Program-made: the position numbers and the translations under genes | From: Lysobacterales bacterium CG_4_10_14_3_um_filter_64_11 | Lineage (GTDB): Bacteria > Pseudomonadota > Gammaproteobacteria > Xanthomonadales > Xanthomonadaceae | Reading direction: 5' to 3' | Assembly (NCBI GenBank): GCA_002782905.1 | Contig: PFJA01000140.1 | Span: 1,497 to 18,257 of the forward strand | Length of the DNA stretch: 16,761 bases | Notes under the pieces: model-generated | What the model was told of the DNA's origin: nothing | Database searches by the model: none | Seen by the model: only the letters and a program-made list of their open reading frames with translations | Part shown: positions 6,429-13,967 of the stretch, piece after piece | How positions within the stretch are numbered: position 1 is the stretch's first letter | Layout of the letters: each line of letters opens with the position of its first letter

Positions 6429-7456
6429 GTCGATTTCCCGTCCTGTGCGCGCCATGCTCCCGCCGCAGCACTTGCGTGCGCGGATTCAGCCTGCTCGAAC
6501 TGACGCTGGCAACCGCGCTTGGCGTGATGGTGGTCACCAGCGCGGTAGGCATTTTCATCAGCAACCGCCATACCCACGACGCTACCGCCAGCCTCAGTCG
6601 CATTCAGGAAAATGCACGCATGGCGTTCGACGTGTTGGCTGGTGATATCCGCGCAGCGGGCGGCAACCCCTGTGGCCGCAATCTGGTGCTGACCAGTGTC
6701 GTCAATGGGGCGGGCGACAGGTGGTGGGCTTCGCTTGGCCAGCCGGTGAGGGGCTTTGACGACGACGAGCCGTTTCCTGACGCTGGTTTTGGCAGCGTCC
6801 CAGGGCAACGCATCGCCGGCACCGATGGCATTCAGATCACCTCAGCCACCGCGGTTGCGATGCGTGTGATCGAACACAACACGAGTGCTGCCACGTTCAT
6901 GCTCAGCGGCAACCGCGACATCGAGCAGGGCGATATCGCCATGGTCTGCGACGTCAGCCAGGCGACAGTGTTCCAGGTGACGGCAGCCGCGCCCGGCAGC
7001 GGCGCACTCATCGGCTACGATGCGGTTACCGGCAACCCCGGCAACTGTAGCCAGGGCCTCGGTTTCCCCACCCGTTGCACGGCCACTGGCACAGTTTATC
7101 GTTATCGCGACAATGCCGCATTGAGCCGATTGGATGCGCGGCGCTGGTTCATCGGCTACAACGCACGCTCCGGCCGCTCGCTGTTTCAGACGGTGCTGCG
7201 CAGCAACGGCGGCGCGGCGGCGCTGGTCGACGAGGAGATCATTGAAGGGGTGACTGACATGCAGATCCGTTATCTGTTCGCTGACGGCAACGACTACGTG
7301 GCCGCCAGTGAGGTTCCGGCGAGCCGTTGGCATCAGGTGCGTGCGCTGCGCATCGATCTGACGATTGCGGACGTGCAGGCAACCCCCGCAACCCAGGCCA
7401 GCACGCGGTCGCGCAGTCTCGCGCAGACCATCGCGCTGCGCAACGCGATGCCATGA
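6425..7456 (+). CDS. pilW: Type IV pilus minor pilin / assembly protein PilW
   Basis: A 343-aa prepilin with leader residues 1-20 ending in RG, then FSLLELTLATALGVMVVTSAVGIF: cleavage after Gly20, mature Phe at +1 and Glu25 at +5. The segment IQENARMAFDVLAGDIRAAGGNPCG is typical of PilW, whose size (about 270-390 aa) exceeds that of other minor pilins. Multiple Cys residues in the periplasmic domain (such as NPCG, VCDV, NCSQ, TRCT) could form disulfides. The ATG overlaps the pilV stop (ATGA), giving translational coupling. It acts in the minor-pilin complex that primes pilus assembly in the inner membrane and periplasm. Confidence 0.93.
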   Translation: MSRFPVLCAPCSRRSTCVRGFSLLELTLATALGVMVVTSAVGIFISNRHTHDATASLSRIQENARMAFDVLAGDIRAAGGNPCGRNLVLTSVVNGAGDRWWASLGQPVRGFDDDEPFPDAGFGSVPGQRIAGTDGIQITSATAVAMRVIEHNTSAATFMLSGNRDIEQGDIAMVCDVSQATVFQVTAAAPGSGALIGYDAVTGNPGNCSQGLGFPTRCTATGTVYRYRDNAALSRLDARRWFIGYNARSGRSLFQTVLRSNGGAAALVDEEIIEGVTDMQIRYLFADGNDYVAASEVPASRWHQVRALRIDLTIADVQATPATQASTRSRSLAQTIALRNAMP

Positions 7457-7995
7457 GCCGAGCCATGCCAGCGCGCGATGACCGTGCCACGCCACGCTGC
7501 GAACGTGGTATGGCCTTGGTCATTGTCCTGATTTTGTTGTTGGTGATGACCTTGCTCGGCGTTGCCAGCATGCGCGGTACCCTGCTCGAAGAACGCATGA
7601 GCGGCAACTTGTTCAACCGCAGCCTTGCCTTTCAGGCCGCCGAAGCGGCGTTGCGCGAGGGTGAGGCAATGGCATTGCGCAAGCCGAAATTTCCAGCGCA
7701 GGGGTGCACGGCGAGTGGGTTGTGCGCAGCCCAGATTGCCGAAATCGGCCGCCTCGAGCGCTGGCTCGATCCGGCATTTTCGCAGTGGGCCAATGCCAGC
7801 GTAGTGCCGGGCAGCGATGCCGGCACAGCGCATTATTTGATCGAGGACATGGGTCTGGCACCCAACTGGCCCGGGTGCAACCGTGAAATACCGGCCAGCA
7901 GCGCGTGCCAGTCGCACCGGTACCGGATCAGCGCGCGTTCCGGTGGTGCCGGCCGCGCCGAGGTGCTCGTGCAATCGCAGGTGATCGTGCCATGA
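7453..7995 (+). CDS. pilX: Type IV pilus minor pilin / assembly protein PilX
   Basis: A 180-aa protein with the PilX hallmark: a short basic leader ending CERG (Gly19), then MALVIVLILLLVMTLLGVASM, followed by RGTLLEERMSGNLFNRSLAF and QAAEAALREGE, a highly characteristic PilX/PilX_N segment. As in other PilX proteins the +5 Glu is absent. The start ATG overlaps the pilW stop, and its own stop overlaps the next ATG, so it sits in the middle of a tightly coupled operon. It would interact with PilY1 at the pilus tip or assembly platform. Confidence 0.93.
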   Translation: MSRAMPARDDRATPRCERGMALVIVLILLLVMTLLGVASMRGTLLEERMSGNLFNRSLAFQAAEAALREGEAMALRKPKFPAQGCTASGLCAAQIAEIGRLERWLDPAFSQWANASVVPGSDAGTAHYLIEDMGLAPNWPGCNREIPASSACQSHRYRISARSGGAGRAEVLVQSQVIVP

Positions 7996-9329
7996 CCCTC
8001 CGAGCCAGCAGGTGGCGCTCGATGCCGACCATGGCAACACCGGCACGCGCGGCGCGGCCTTTGCTGGCTTGGCTTGCCGGCAGCCTGGCGTGGTTGGCGG
8101 TTGCCGGTTCGTTGCCGGTTGCGGGCACTGCGGCTGCGGCCGATGTGCCAGCGCATGCCGGCGTTGCGGCGGCTTCCGATCCTGCGGTTCGGATTGCCGC
8201 GGTTGGTGCGGGCAAGGGCGTACTTGCCAGTACGCGCGTCGCGGCGGACGCGCACGGCGGCAGTTCCGTGGTGTGGCGCTCGTCAGCGGGTGATCGCGAT
8301 TACGGGCAGGTGTTGGGTAAACCGCTCCGCATCGTGCTCACCACCGGGGAAGCCGGCGTTGTAGTCGGTAACGGCATCAACAGCGACAACGGCAAGGCCG
8401 TACTGTTCGTGCATGACATCGGCGATGGCACGGTACTGGCCAAACTCGATACTGGTGCTGGCTCGGCCAGCCAGCGCAATGGCCTGCTGTCGGTGCGTGG
8501 TTGGGATTTCGATGGCGACGGCAGTGTCGATTTCATTTATGCCGGTGACCTGCTCGGCAATTTGTGGAAGTTCGATCTCAGTGATCGGCGTCCTGAACAA
8601 TGGCATGTTGCCAATCGGGGGCAACCGCTGTTCGTGGCCAGCGATGCTGATGGCAAGCGCCAACCGATCACCGGTGGCCTGTCGCTGGCGCTCGATCCGA
8701 TCGATTTTTCGACCTGGGTATTTTTCGGTACCGGCCGTTTGCTGAGTGCGGATGATCGCGCCACTACCGACACCCAATCGCTGTATGGCCTGATCGATGC
8801 GGGTGTCGCAATCACCGGGCGCAGTGCACTGATGCAGCGGAAAATCGTATCGCTTGGCATCAATTCCGGAAAAATCGTGCGCGGCTTTGAGCCGGCGGGC
8901 GAGCGGGCGGCTGAAAAAAGTGGCTGGTATATCGACTTGCTTGCACCTCCGGGGGGCCTCGCCGAGGGCGAACGCATCGTCGGCACGGTGGCGGTGATTG
9001 GCCGGGTGCTGCTCAGCACCAGCAGCATTGCCGGCGATGAGCGCAAGCAGGCTGGCGGGCGTGGCTTCGTCAACGCGCTGGACGCATTCACCGGTGCCAG
9101 CGTCGATACCGCGTTGTTCGATGTCAACGGCAATGGCGTGTTCAGCGACGACACCATTGCCGGCTCAGCCATTGGCTCGGTCGATTTGGGCGTCGGTATA
9201 CCGGGTGTGCCGACGCTGATCGCCGGTCAATTGCTGGTGCACGGTTCGCTGGGTAGGGTCGCCCGCATTGCGATAATCAACCCGGCCACTGTCGGGCGTA
9301 TTTCCTGGCGTGAGGTGATCGCCGATTGA
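7992..9329 (+). CDS. pilY1: Short PilY1-type protein (C-terminal propeller only)
   Basis: A 445-aa secreted protein matching only the C-terminal third of PilY1, which is normally above 1000 aa. Residues 22-50 look like a signal peptide ending GTAAAA|D; then about 45 residues of unrecognised Ala/Val-rich sequence; then from VVWRSSAGDRDYGQVLGKP (about 93) the PilY1 propeller: VVVGNGINS (124-131), the calcium loop DFDGDGSVD (172-180, a DxDxDGxxD motif), YAGDLLGNLWKFDLS, VFFGTGRLL, and a second Asp/Asn-rich loop DVNGNGVFSDD (377-387). The N-terminal von Willebrand A-like and upstream propeller parts are absent. The frame is intact and coupled to pilX by ATGA, so it is likely expressed. In-frame ATGs at 8022 and 8031 would shorten the n-region of the signal peptide. 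No pilE follows. Confidence 0.85.
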   Translation: MTLRASRWRSMPTMATPARAARPLLAWLAGSLAWLAVAGSLPVAGTAAAADVPAHAGVAAASDPAVRIAAVGAGKGVLASTRVAADAHGGSSVVWRSSAGDRDYGQVLGKPLRIVLTTGEAGVVVGNGINSDNGKAVLFVHDIGDGTVLAKLDTGAGSASQRNGLLSVRGWDFDGDGSVDFIYAGDLLGNLWKFDLSDRRPEQWHVANRGQPLFVASDADGKRQPITGGLSLALDPIDFSTWVFFGTGRLLSADDRATTDTQSLYGLIDAGVAITGRSALMQRKIVSLGINSGKIVRGFEPAGERAAEKSGWYIDLLAPPGGLAEGERIVGTVAVIGRVLLSTSSIAGDERKQAGGRGFVNALDAFTGASVDTALFDVNGNGVFSDDTIAGSAIGSVDLGVGIPGVPTLIAGQLLVHGSLGRVARIAIINPATVGRISWREVIAD

Positions 9330-9356
9330 TCGTGTTCGTTTGTGTGGCATAGCGAC

Positions 9357-9386
9357 GGCCACAAACGCAAAGGCCACAAACGCAAA
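9357..9386. repeat. 15-bp tandem duplication before the terminator
   Basis: GGCCACAAACGCAAA occurs twice in direct succession (9357-9371 and 9372-9386). The upstream CGTTTGTGTGGC near 9337-9349 is close to its reverse complement and could pair with either copy, so the element may add an alternative hairpin ahead of the terminator. Confidence 0.75.
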
Positions 9387-9419
9387 GGCCCGCATGGTCA
9401 GGAGCATGCAGGCCTTTTT
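9384..9419 (+). terminator. Bidirectional intrinsic terminator between pilY1 and tRNA-Asn
   Basis: A 13-bp stem with one mismatch pairs AAAGGCCCGCATG (9384-9396) with CATGCAGGCCTTT (9405-9417) around an 8-nt loop and runs into TTTTT on the plus strand. This is a textbook terminator for the pil operon. Read on the minus strand the same stem ends in TTT followed by TGCGTTTG, so it probably also ends the tRNA-Asn transcript. Confidence 0.85.
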
Positions 9420-9425
9420 GTCATC

Positions 9426-9502
9426 TGGCGCCCGAAGTTGGACTCGAACCAACGACCCCCTGATTAACAGTCAAGTGCTCTAACCGGCTGAGCTATTCGG
9501 GC
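9426..9502 (-). tRNA. tRNA-Asn (anticodon GTT)
   Basis: A 77-nt cloverleaf with encoded CCA. The acceptor stem GCCCGAA pairs with TTCGGGC, discriminator G. D-arm GCTC...GAGC; anticodon stem CTTGA/TCAGG with loop CTGTTAA, anticodon GTT; T-arm GTTGG TTCGAGT CCAAC. All stems pair. It stands alone, not in a tRNA cluster, with its own promoter at 9512-9539 and a shared terminator at 9384-9419. Confidence 0.97.
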
Positions 9503-9511
9503 GAGCCGTCT

Positions 9512-9539
9512 ATTCTAACGACCTTGTGCGGCGAGTCAA
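9512..9539 (-). promoter_or_regulatory. Sigma-70 promoter of tRNA-Asn
   Basis: On the minus strand, TTGACT (-35, plus coordinates 9534-9539) and TAGAAT (-10, 9512-9517) each match five of six consensus bases with a 16-bp spacer. Nine bases separate the -10 from the mature tRNA 5' end, so the leader would be only a few bases long. Confidence 0.8.
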
Positions 9540-9562
9540 GAAGGCTTGGTGGCTGGCGGCGC

Positions 9563-10138
9563 TCAGCGCCCTTCCTCAATCGGCGACAGCGCCACGCGCA
9601 CCTGCAATTGGGTACCGGGGTCGTTGTCCAGACGCGACAGGTACACGTCGCCCTTGTAGCGGTACTCGACATCGTAACCGAGCAGTTGCTGTTCCTCACG
9701 CTGCACTTCCACGAGGCGGCAACCCGGGCGGACTTCCTCGCCACGATACCCGTTACCGCTACCGCTACCGGTACCGGCACGGTTGCCGATGGCGCCACCG
9801 ATCACGGCACCGCCGACCGTGGCGGCCGTGCGGCCGTCACCCTTGCCGATCTGGTTGCCGAGCACGCCACCGACGACTGCGCCGATGACGGTACCACCCA
9901 CCGAGCCGGTTCCGGATTGGCGTGGGCCGACCCGCTGATAGACCGCATCGCCGTCGCAGTCTTCGCGGGTTTCGTTGTACAGCACTCGCTCGTAAACGGG
10001 GTCGGCACGCAGCACCTGCGCGTAACCATAGCGCACGGTTTCGGCGTTGCCGGTGGGCGCCGGCTCCTGGTACTGCTGGGCAAGCAGCGCGCTCGGCAAC
10101 GCCAGCAGCAGGGTCAGCACGGGGCGGATCGATTTCAT
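9563..10138 (-). CDS. Glycine-zipper 2TM domain envelope protein (YcfJ-like)
   Basis: A 191-aa exported protein. Residues 1-20 are a signal peptide (MKSIRPVL basic start, hydrophobic core, cleavage about ALLA|QQ). Residues about 78-121 form a glycine zipper: SVGGTVIGAVVGGVLGNQIG, a short charged turn, then AATVGGAVIGGAIGNRAG, the Rick_17kDa_Anti/Gly-zipper_2TM pattern that forms paired helices in or on the envelope. A Gly/Ser-rich linker follows, then a polar C-terminal domain. Cys61 and Cys140 flank the zipper and may form a disulfide. GGAG (plus 10147-10150) sits 8 nt before the ATG and fixes the start. A small palindrome (GGCGCT/AGCGCC, 9558-9570) overlaps the stop. It is divergent from cysS. 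Function in this family is poorly known; a role in envelope integrity or stress is only inferred. Confidence 0.88.
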   Translation of the reverse strand: MKSIRPVLTLLLALPSALLAQQYQEPAPTGNAETVRYGYAQVLRADPVYERVLYNETREDCDGDAVYQRVGPRQSGTGSVGGTVIGAVVGGVLGNQIGKGDGRTAATVGGAVIGGAIGNRAGTGSGSGNGYRGEEVRPGCRLVEVQREEQQLLGYDVEYRYKGDVYLSRLDNDPGTQLQVRVALSPIEEGR

Positions 10139-10240
10139 TGCGGCTTCTCCAAGGATTCCCGCAGCATGGCCGGCGGCCAGTGCCCGGATTCGGGATGGCA
10201 ACATTGCAACATCCAGCGGCTGAACGTTGGCTTTAGCTTT

Positions 10241-10271
10241 TTGTTAAGTCCGGCGACAGGATTGCTACAAT
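10241..10271 (+). promoter_or_regulatory. Probable cysS promoter
   Basis: TACAAT at 10266-10271 matches five of six -10 bases. TTGTTA at 10241-10246 (four of six) is a possible -35, at a long 19-bp spacing. The start point would be near 10278, leaving a leader of about 10-22 nt depending on which ATG is used. Confidence 0.5.
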
Positions 10272-10299
10272 TCAGCCTTGTCCAACAATGGCTCGACCG

Positions 10300-11676
10300 A
10301 TGCTGCTGCGCCTGTACAACAGTTTGACCCGCCAACTCGAAATCTTCGAGCCGATCGATCCCGATCGGGTAACGATGTATGTCTGTGGCCCGACCGTGTA
10401 CAACTACATCCACATCGGCAATGCGCGGCCGCCGGTGGTCTTTGGCGTGTTGGCGCAATTGCTGCGTGCGCGTTACCGCACGCTGATCTACGCCCGCAAC
10501 ATCACCGATGTCGATGACAAGATCAACGCGGCAGCCAGCGAGCAGGGGGTGCCGATTTCGGCAATCACCGAGCGCTTCACCGCCGCCTACCGTGCCAACA
10601 TGGCGGCGCTCGGCGTTGCACCGCCCGATGTGGAGCCGCGAGCGACCGCGCATATTGCGCCGATCATCGCCATGATCGAACGCCTGATCGCCAGTGGCCA
10701 CGCCTATGCAGCCGCCGGCCATGTGCTGTTCGCGGTGGCTTCCTATCCGCAGTATGGTGAGCTGTCGCGGCGTTCAGCCGAAGACATGCTGGCAGGGGCA
10801 CGGGTGGAGGTGGCACCGTACAAACGCGATCCCGGCGATTTCGTGTTGTGGAAGCCCTCCAGCAGCGAGTTGCCGGGTTGGGACAGCCCCTGGGGGCGTG
10901 GTCGGCCGGGTTGGCATATCGAATGCTCGGCGATGAGCGAAGCGCATCTGGGCGAGACCATCGACATCCATGCCGGCGGTATCGATCTGCAATTTCCACA
11001 CCACGAAAATGAAATTGCGCAGAGTACCTGTGCCCATGGCGGCAAGGTGTTTGCGCGCTACTGGCTGCACAACGGCATGCTCAATTTCGCCGGCGCCAAG
11101 ATGTCCAAGTCGCTGGGCAATGTCAGCCGGGTCGAGGATCTGCTTGCCCAGTACCCGGCCGAAGCGTTACGCCTGGCACTGCTCTCGGCGCATTACCGGC
11201 AACCGCTGGATTGGTCGGATGCGCTGATCGCGCAAAGTGTACGCACGTTGGATCGGCTGTACGGCACGTTGCGCGATCTGGCTGATGTCAGCGCCGATGG
11301 CACGGCGCCAGCTCCAAGTGCAGTGGAGGCGGCATTGTGCGATGACCTGAACACGCCGACCGCGCTGGCGGAACTGGCGGGCATTGCCGCCGATGCGCGC
11401 CGCGCGCAAAGCGCCAGCGAGCGATCACGCCTGAAAAGTGAGTTGCTGGCGGCAGGGCGCTTGCTCGGTTTGTTGCAGGCCGACCCGGTGCAGTGGTTTG
11501 CGCGCGGTTGCGGCATTGATGATGACGCCCGCATTCAATGCCTGGTCGATGCGCGCAATGCCGCCAGGCAGGAACGCGACTTTGCCCGCGCCGATGCCAT
11601 CCGCGCCGAGCTTGCCGCGCAAGGTATTTTCCTTGAGGATACGGCGCAGGGCGTGCGCTGGCGGCGTAGCGCATGA
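10300..11676 (+). CDS. cysS: Cysteinyl-tRNA synthetase
   Basis: Class I aminoacyl-tRNA synthetase that charges tRNA-Cys in the cytosol. The protein is 458 aa (E. coli 461). The HIGH motif appears as HIGN (38-41), as commonly seen in the xanthomonad enzymes. The zinc ligands Cys29, Cys209, His234 and Glu238 are in place within MYVCGPTVYN, WHIECSAM and FPHHENEIAQ. KMSKS is at 267-271, and the C-terminal anticodon-binding region ends in LEDTAQGVRW. The ATG at 10300 (MLLRLYNSLTRQ) aligns with the family N-terminus; an ATG at 10288 would add four residues (MARP). Neither has a visible SD and the leader is very short. The stop overlaps the sufE start (ATGA). Confidence 0.96.
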   Translation: MLLRLYNSLTRQLEIFEPIDPDRVTMYVCGPTVYNYIHIGNARPPVVFGVLAQLLRARYRTLIYARNITDVDDKINAAASEQGVPISAITERFTAAYRANMAALGVAPPDVEPRATAHIAPIIAMIERLIASGHAYAAAGHVLFAVASYPQYGELSRRSAEDMLAGARVEVAPYKRDPGDFVLWKPSSSELPGWDSPWGRGRPGWHIECSAMSEAHLGETIDIHAGGIDLQFPHHENEIAQSTCAHGGKVFARYWLHNGMLNFAGAKMSKSLGNVSRVEDLLAQYPAEALRLALLSAHYRQPLDWSDALIAQSVRTLDRLYGTLRDLADVSADGTAPAPSAVEAALCDDLNTPTALAELAGIAADARRAQSASERSRLKSELLAAGRLLGLLQADPVQWFARGCGIDDDARIQCLVDARNAARQERDFARADAIRAELAAQGIFLEDTAQGVRWRRSA

Positions 11677-12119
11677 ATATGCGCAGCGCCAGGCCCGCTG
11701 AAGCCACCGCCAGCGATGCGCAACAGGCGATCATCGACGAGTTTGCGTTTTTCAGCGATTGGTCGGAACGCTATCAATACCTGATCGACCTGGGTCGCAA
11801 GCTGGCGCCCATGCCGGAAGCGTTACGTACGCAGCAAAACCGCCTGCACGGCTGCCAATCCAATGTGTGGATCATCAGCCACGGCGATGCACAAAGCCTG
11901 CATTTCACCGCGATCAGCGATTCGGCGATCGTGTCCGGGCTGATCTATTTGGCGCTGCGGGTGTTTTCCGGGCGCAGTGCGCGCGAGATACTGGCAACCG
12001 ATGCCGACTACATCACCGGTATCGGCTTGTCGCAGCACCTCTCGCCGACGCGCAGCAATGGTCTGGCCGCGTTGATCGCCTTCATCAAGCAACGCGCACA
12101 GGCGGCGTTGGCCGAATGA
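11673..12119 (+). CDS. sufE: SufE-family sulfur acceptor
   Basis: A 148-aa cytosolic protein that accepts persulfide sulfur from a cysteine desulfurase (SufS type) and passes it to the Fe-S scaffold. The catalytic Cys61 lies in RLHGCQSNVWI, the conserved SufE motif, preceded by the typical YQYLIDLGRKLAPMPEALRT stretch and followed by a long helix. Its ATG overlaps the cysS stop. No sufS, sufBCD or iscS is in the window, so the partner desulfurase lies elsewhere. CsdE is a possible alternative name because the two cannot be told apart by motif. Confidence 0.93.
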   Translation: MNMRSARPAEATASDAQQAIIDEFAFFSDWSERYQYLIDLGRKLAPMPEALRTQQNRLHGCQSNVWIISHGDAQSLHFTAISDSAIVSGLIYLALRVFSGRSAREILATDADYITGIGLSQHLSPTRSNGLAALIAFIKQRAQAALAE

Positions 12120-12167
12120 TCTGGTCACGCCATTCTCCGCATGCGCGTTGTCGCGCGGCAGCAAAGC

Positions 12168-12172
12168 AAGGA
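12168..12172 (+). promoter_or_regulatory. Ribosome binding site of the DUF885 gene
   Basis: AAGGA lies 9 nt before the ATG at 12182. An in-frame ATG at 12116 overlaps the sufE stop, but it would put 22 basic, non-hydrophobic residues before the signal peptide, so the SD and signal peptide favour 12182. Confidence 0.6.
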
Positions 12173-12181
12173 ATTGTGTTC

Positions 12182-13933
12182 ATGCGTTACGCCCTGATCG
12201 CTGTTGTGTTCGCTGCCAGCCCCGCCGCGCTCGCCGCTGAGTTGCCGGCCGATGCCGTGCTGGCGCCGGCACTGACCCAGATGCAACCCGCTGCGCGGAC
12301 GATGCCAGCGATTGTGGCGCGCTTCCGCGCCGATAACGATAGCGTCGAACACGTCTTCGAGATCGCTGCCGGCCCCGGCCGACAGGCGGCACTCGCTGGC
12401 CTGTATCGCTCGTGGCAGCAGCGTCTGGCGCAGATCGATGGCAACGCGTTGGGGTTGGAAGATTCCATCGATCACCTGTTGTTTGCACGTACGCTGGAGC
12501 AGCGGCTGCGCATGCTTGCCTTTGCGGCGAAACGCTTTGCACAGGCAGAGCCGTTGCTGCCCGGTGTGCGCGACCTGCTACTGCTGTTGGAGGCCCGTCG
12601 TCAGGGCGAGGTGCAACATGGCAGGGAAACTGCGGACCGCCTCGATGCCGTGCGCCGTGCCCTGGCCAAGCGCACGGCGGCGCTGGATAGCGATGGGCTG
12701 ACGCCGGCGCGTTCGCGGGCGGTGCTGGTGCGCGCCGCCAGCATCGCCGATGGTGTGCGCGGCAGCCTCAAGGACTGGTTTGATTATTACGCCGACTTCG
12801 ACCCCGAATTGAACTGGTGGCTACGTTCGCCCTGGCAGGCGCTCGACGAGCAGTTGCAAACCAGCAGCAAGGCGCTGCGCCTTGCGGCGGGGGCCAGCGA
12901 TGAGGAAACCATCGTCGGCGACCCGATTGGACGCGACGCACTGGTGCAGGGGCTGGCCGATGAAATGATTCCCTACAGCCCCGAACAGTTGATGCAGTTG
13001 GCCGAGCGTGAGCTGGCCTGGGGCGAAGGCGAGTTGAGCAAGGCGGCAGCCGAGCTGGGCTACGCCGATTGGCACCAGGCGCTGGAACAGGTCAAAGGCA
13101 TGTATGTCGCGCCGGGTCAGCAGACTGCGCTGGCGCGCAGCCTTGCGCAAGAGGCCGTGGCGTTCCTCGACCAGCACGATCTGGTCACGGTGCCGGCGCT
13201 GGCGCGCATCGATTGGCGGATGAACATGCTGTCGCCACAGGCGCAGTTGCAAGCACCGTTTTTCCTCGGCGGCGAAGATGTGTGGGTGGCATCGCCAACC
13301 GCAGAAATGGCGCATCAACGCAAGCTGATGACGCTGCGCGGCAACAACCGCTACTTTTCGCGTGCAGTGGTGCATCACGAGCTGATACCCGGCCATCACT
13401 TGCAGCATTTTTATGGCCAGCGTTACAACCCCGAGCGGCAGTTGTTCCAGACCCCATTCTGGAGCGAAGGCTGGTCGTTGTACTGGGAGTTGCGGCTGTG
13501 GGACATGGGCTTTGCGCACACCCCGGAAGAGCGCATCGGCATGCTGTTCTGGCGCAACCATCGCGCCGCCCGCATCCTGTTTTCACTCGGCTTTCATCTT
13601 GGCAAGGTGAGCCCTGAACAGGCCATCGAGATGCTGGTGCAACGCGTCGGCCATGAGCGCGACAACGCCGCGGCCGAGGTTCGACGCAGTTTTGCCGGTG
13701 ATTATCCGCCGCTGTATCAGGCCGGGTACCTGCTCGGTGGTTTGCAGTTGCAGGCGCTGCAGCGCGAGATCGTCGGCAGCGGCAAGATGACCGATCGCGC
13801 GTTCCACGATGCCATCCTGCGCGGTGGCCCGATGCCGATCGAAATGGTGCGTGCGCGCCTTCTCGCGCAGCCACCGGCGGCCGATTTTGCCCCATCCTGG
13901 CGGTTCTATCCGTTGCCGGCAAACGTGCCGTAA
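12182..13933 (+). CDS. Exported DUF885-family protein, predicted zinc metallopeptidase
   Basis: A 583-aa protein with an N-terminal signal peptide (about 1-18, ending AALA|AE), so periplasmic. It lacks a lipobox Cys. The C-terminal half carries the DUF885 signature: VVHHELIPGHHLQ (397-408) with an HE..PGH zinc-binding core (His399, Glu400, His405), and WSEGWSLYWE (427-436), whose Glu is the likely third ligand. The family length is usually 550-620 aa, so it appears complete. Members are predicted gluzincin-like peptidases, but the substrate is not known to me. It sits 62 bp after sufE in the same direction, and an internal in-frame ATG at 12116 would couple it to sufE. Confidence 0.85.
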   Translation: MRYALIAVVFAASPAALAAELPADAVLAPALTQMQPAARTMPAIVARFRADNDSVEHVFEIAAGPGRQAALAGLYRSWQQRLAQIDGNALGLEDSIDHLLFARTLEQRLRMLAFAAKRFAQAEPLLPGVRDLLLLLEARRQGEVQHGRETADRLDAVRRALAKRTAALDSDGLTPARSRAVLVRAASIADGVRGSLKDWFDYYADFDPELNWWLRSPWQALDEQLQTSSKALRLAAGASDEETIVGDPIGRDALVQGLADEMIPYSPEQLMQLAERELAWGEGELSKAAAELGYADWHQALEQVKGMYVAPGQQTALARSLAQEAVAFLDQHDLVTVPALARIDWRMNMLSPQAQLQAPFFLGGEDVWVASPTAEMAHQRKLMTLRGNNRYFSRAVVHHELIPGHHLQHFYGQRYNPERQLFQTPFWSEGWSLYWELRLWDMGFAHTPEERIGMLFWRNHRAARILFSLGFHLGKVSPEQAIEMLVQRVGHERDNAAAEVRRSFAGDYPPLYQAGYLLGGLQLQALQREIVGSGKMTDRAFHDAILRGGPMPIEMVRARLLAQPPAADFAPSWRFYPLPANVP

Positions 13934-13967
13934 TGGCGTTGCACGGCAAACGCTCCGAGTGCCGGCG

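Noticed and set aside
9426..9502. Integration site of a genomic island at tRNA-Asn
   Set aside because: No integrase, no repeated tRNA 3' end elsewhere in the window and no composition change are seen.
12116..12181. ATGA-coupled start of the DUF885 gene at 12116
   Set aside because: It would add a polar Arg/His-rich stretch before the signal peptide, and a good SD precedes ATG 12182.
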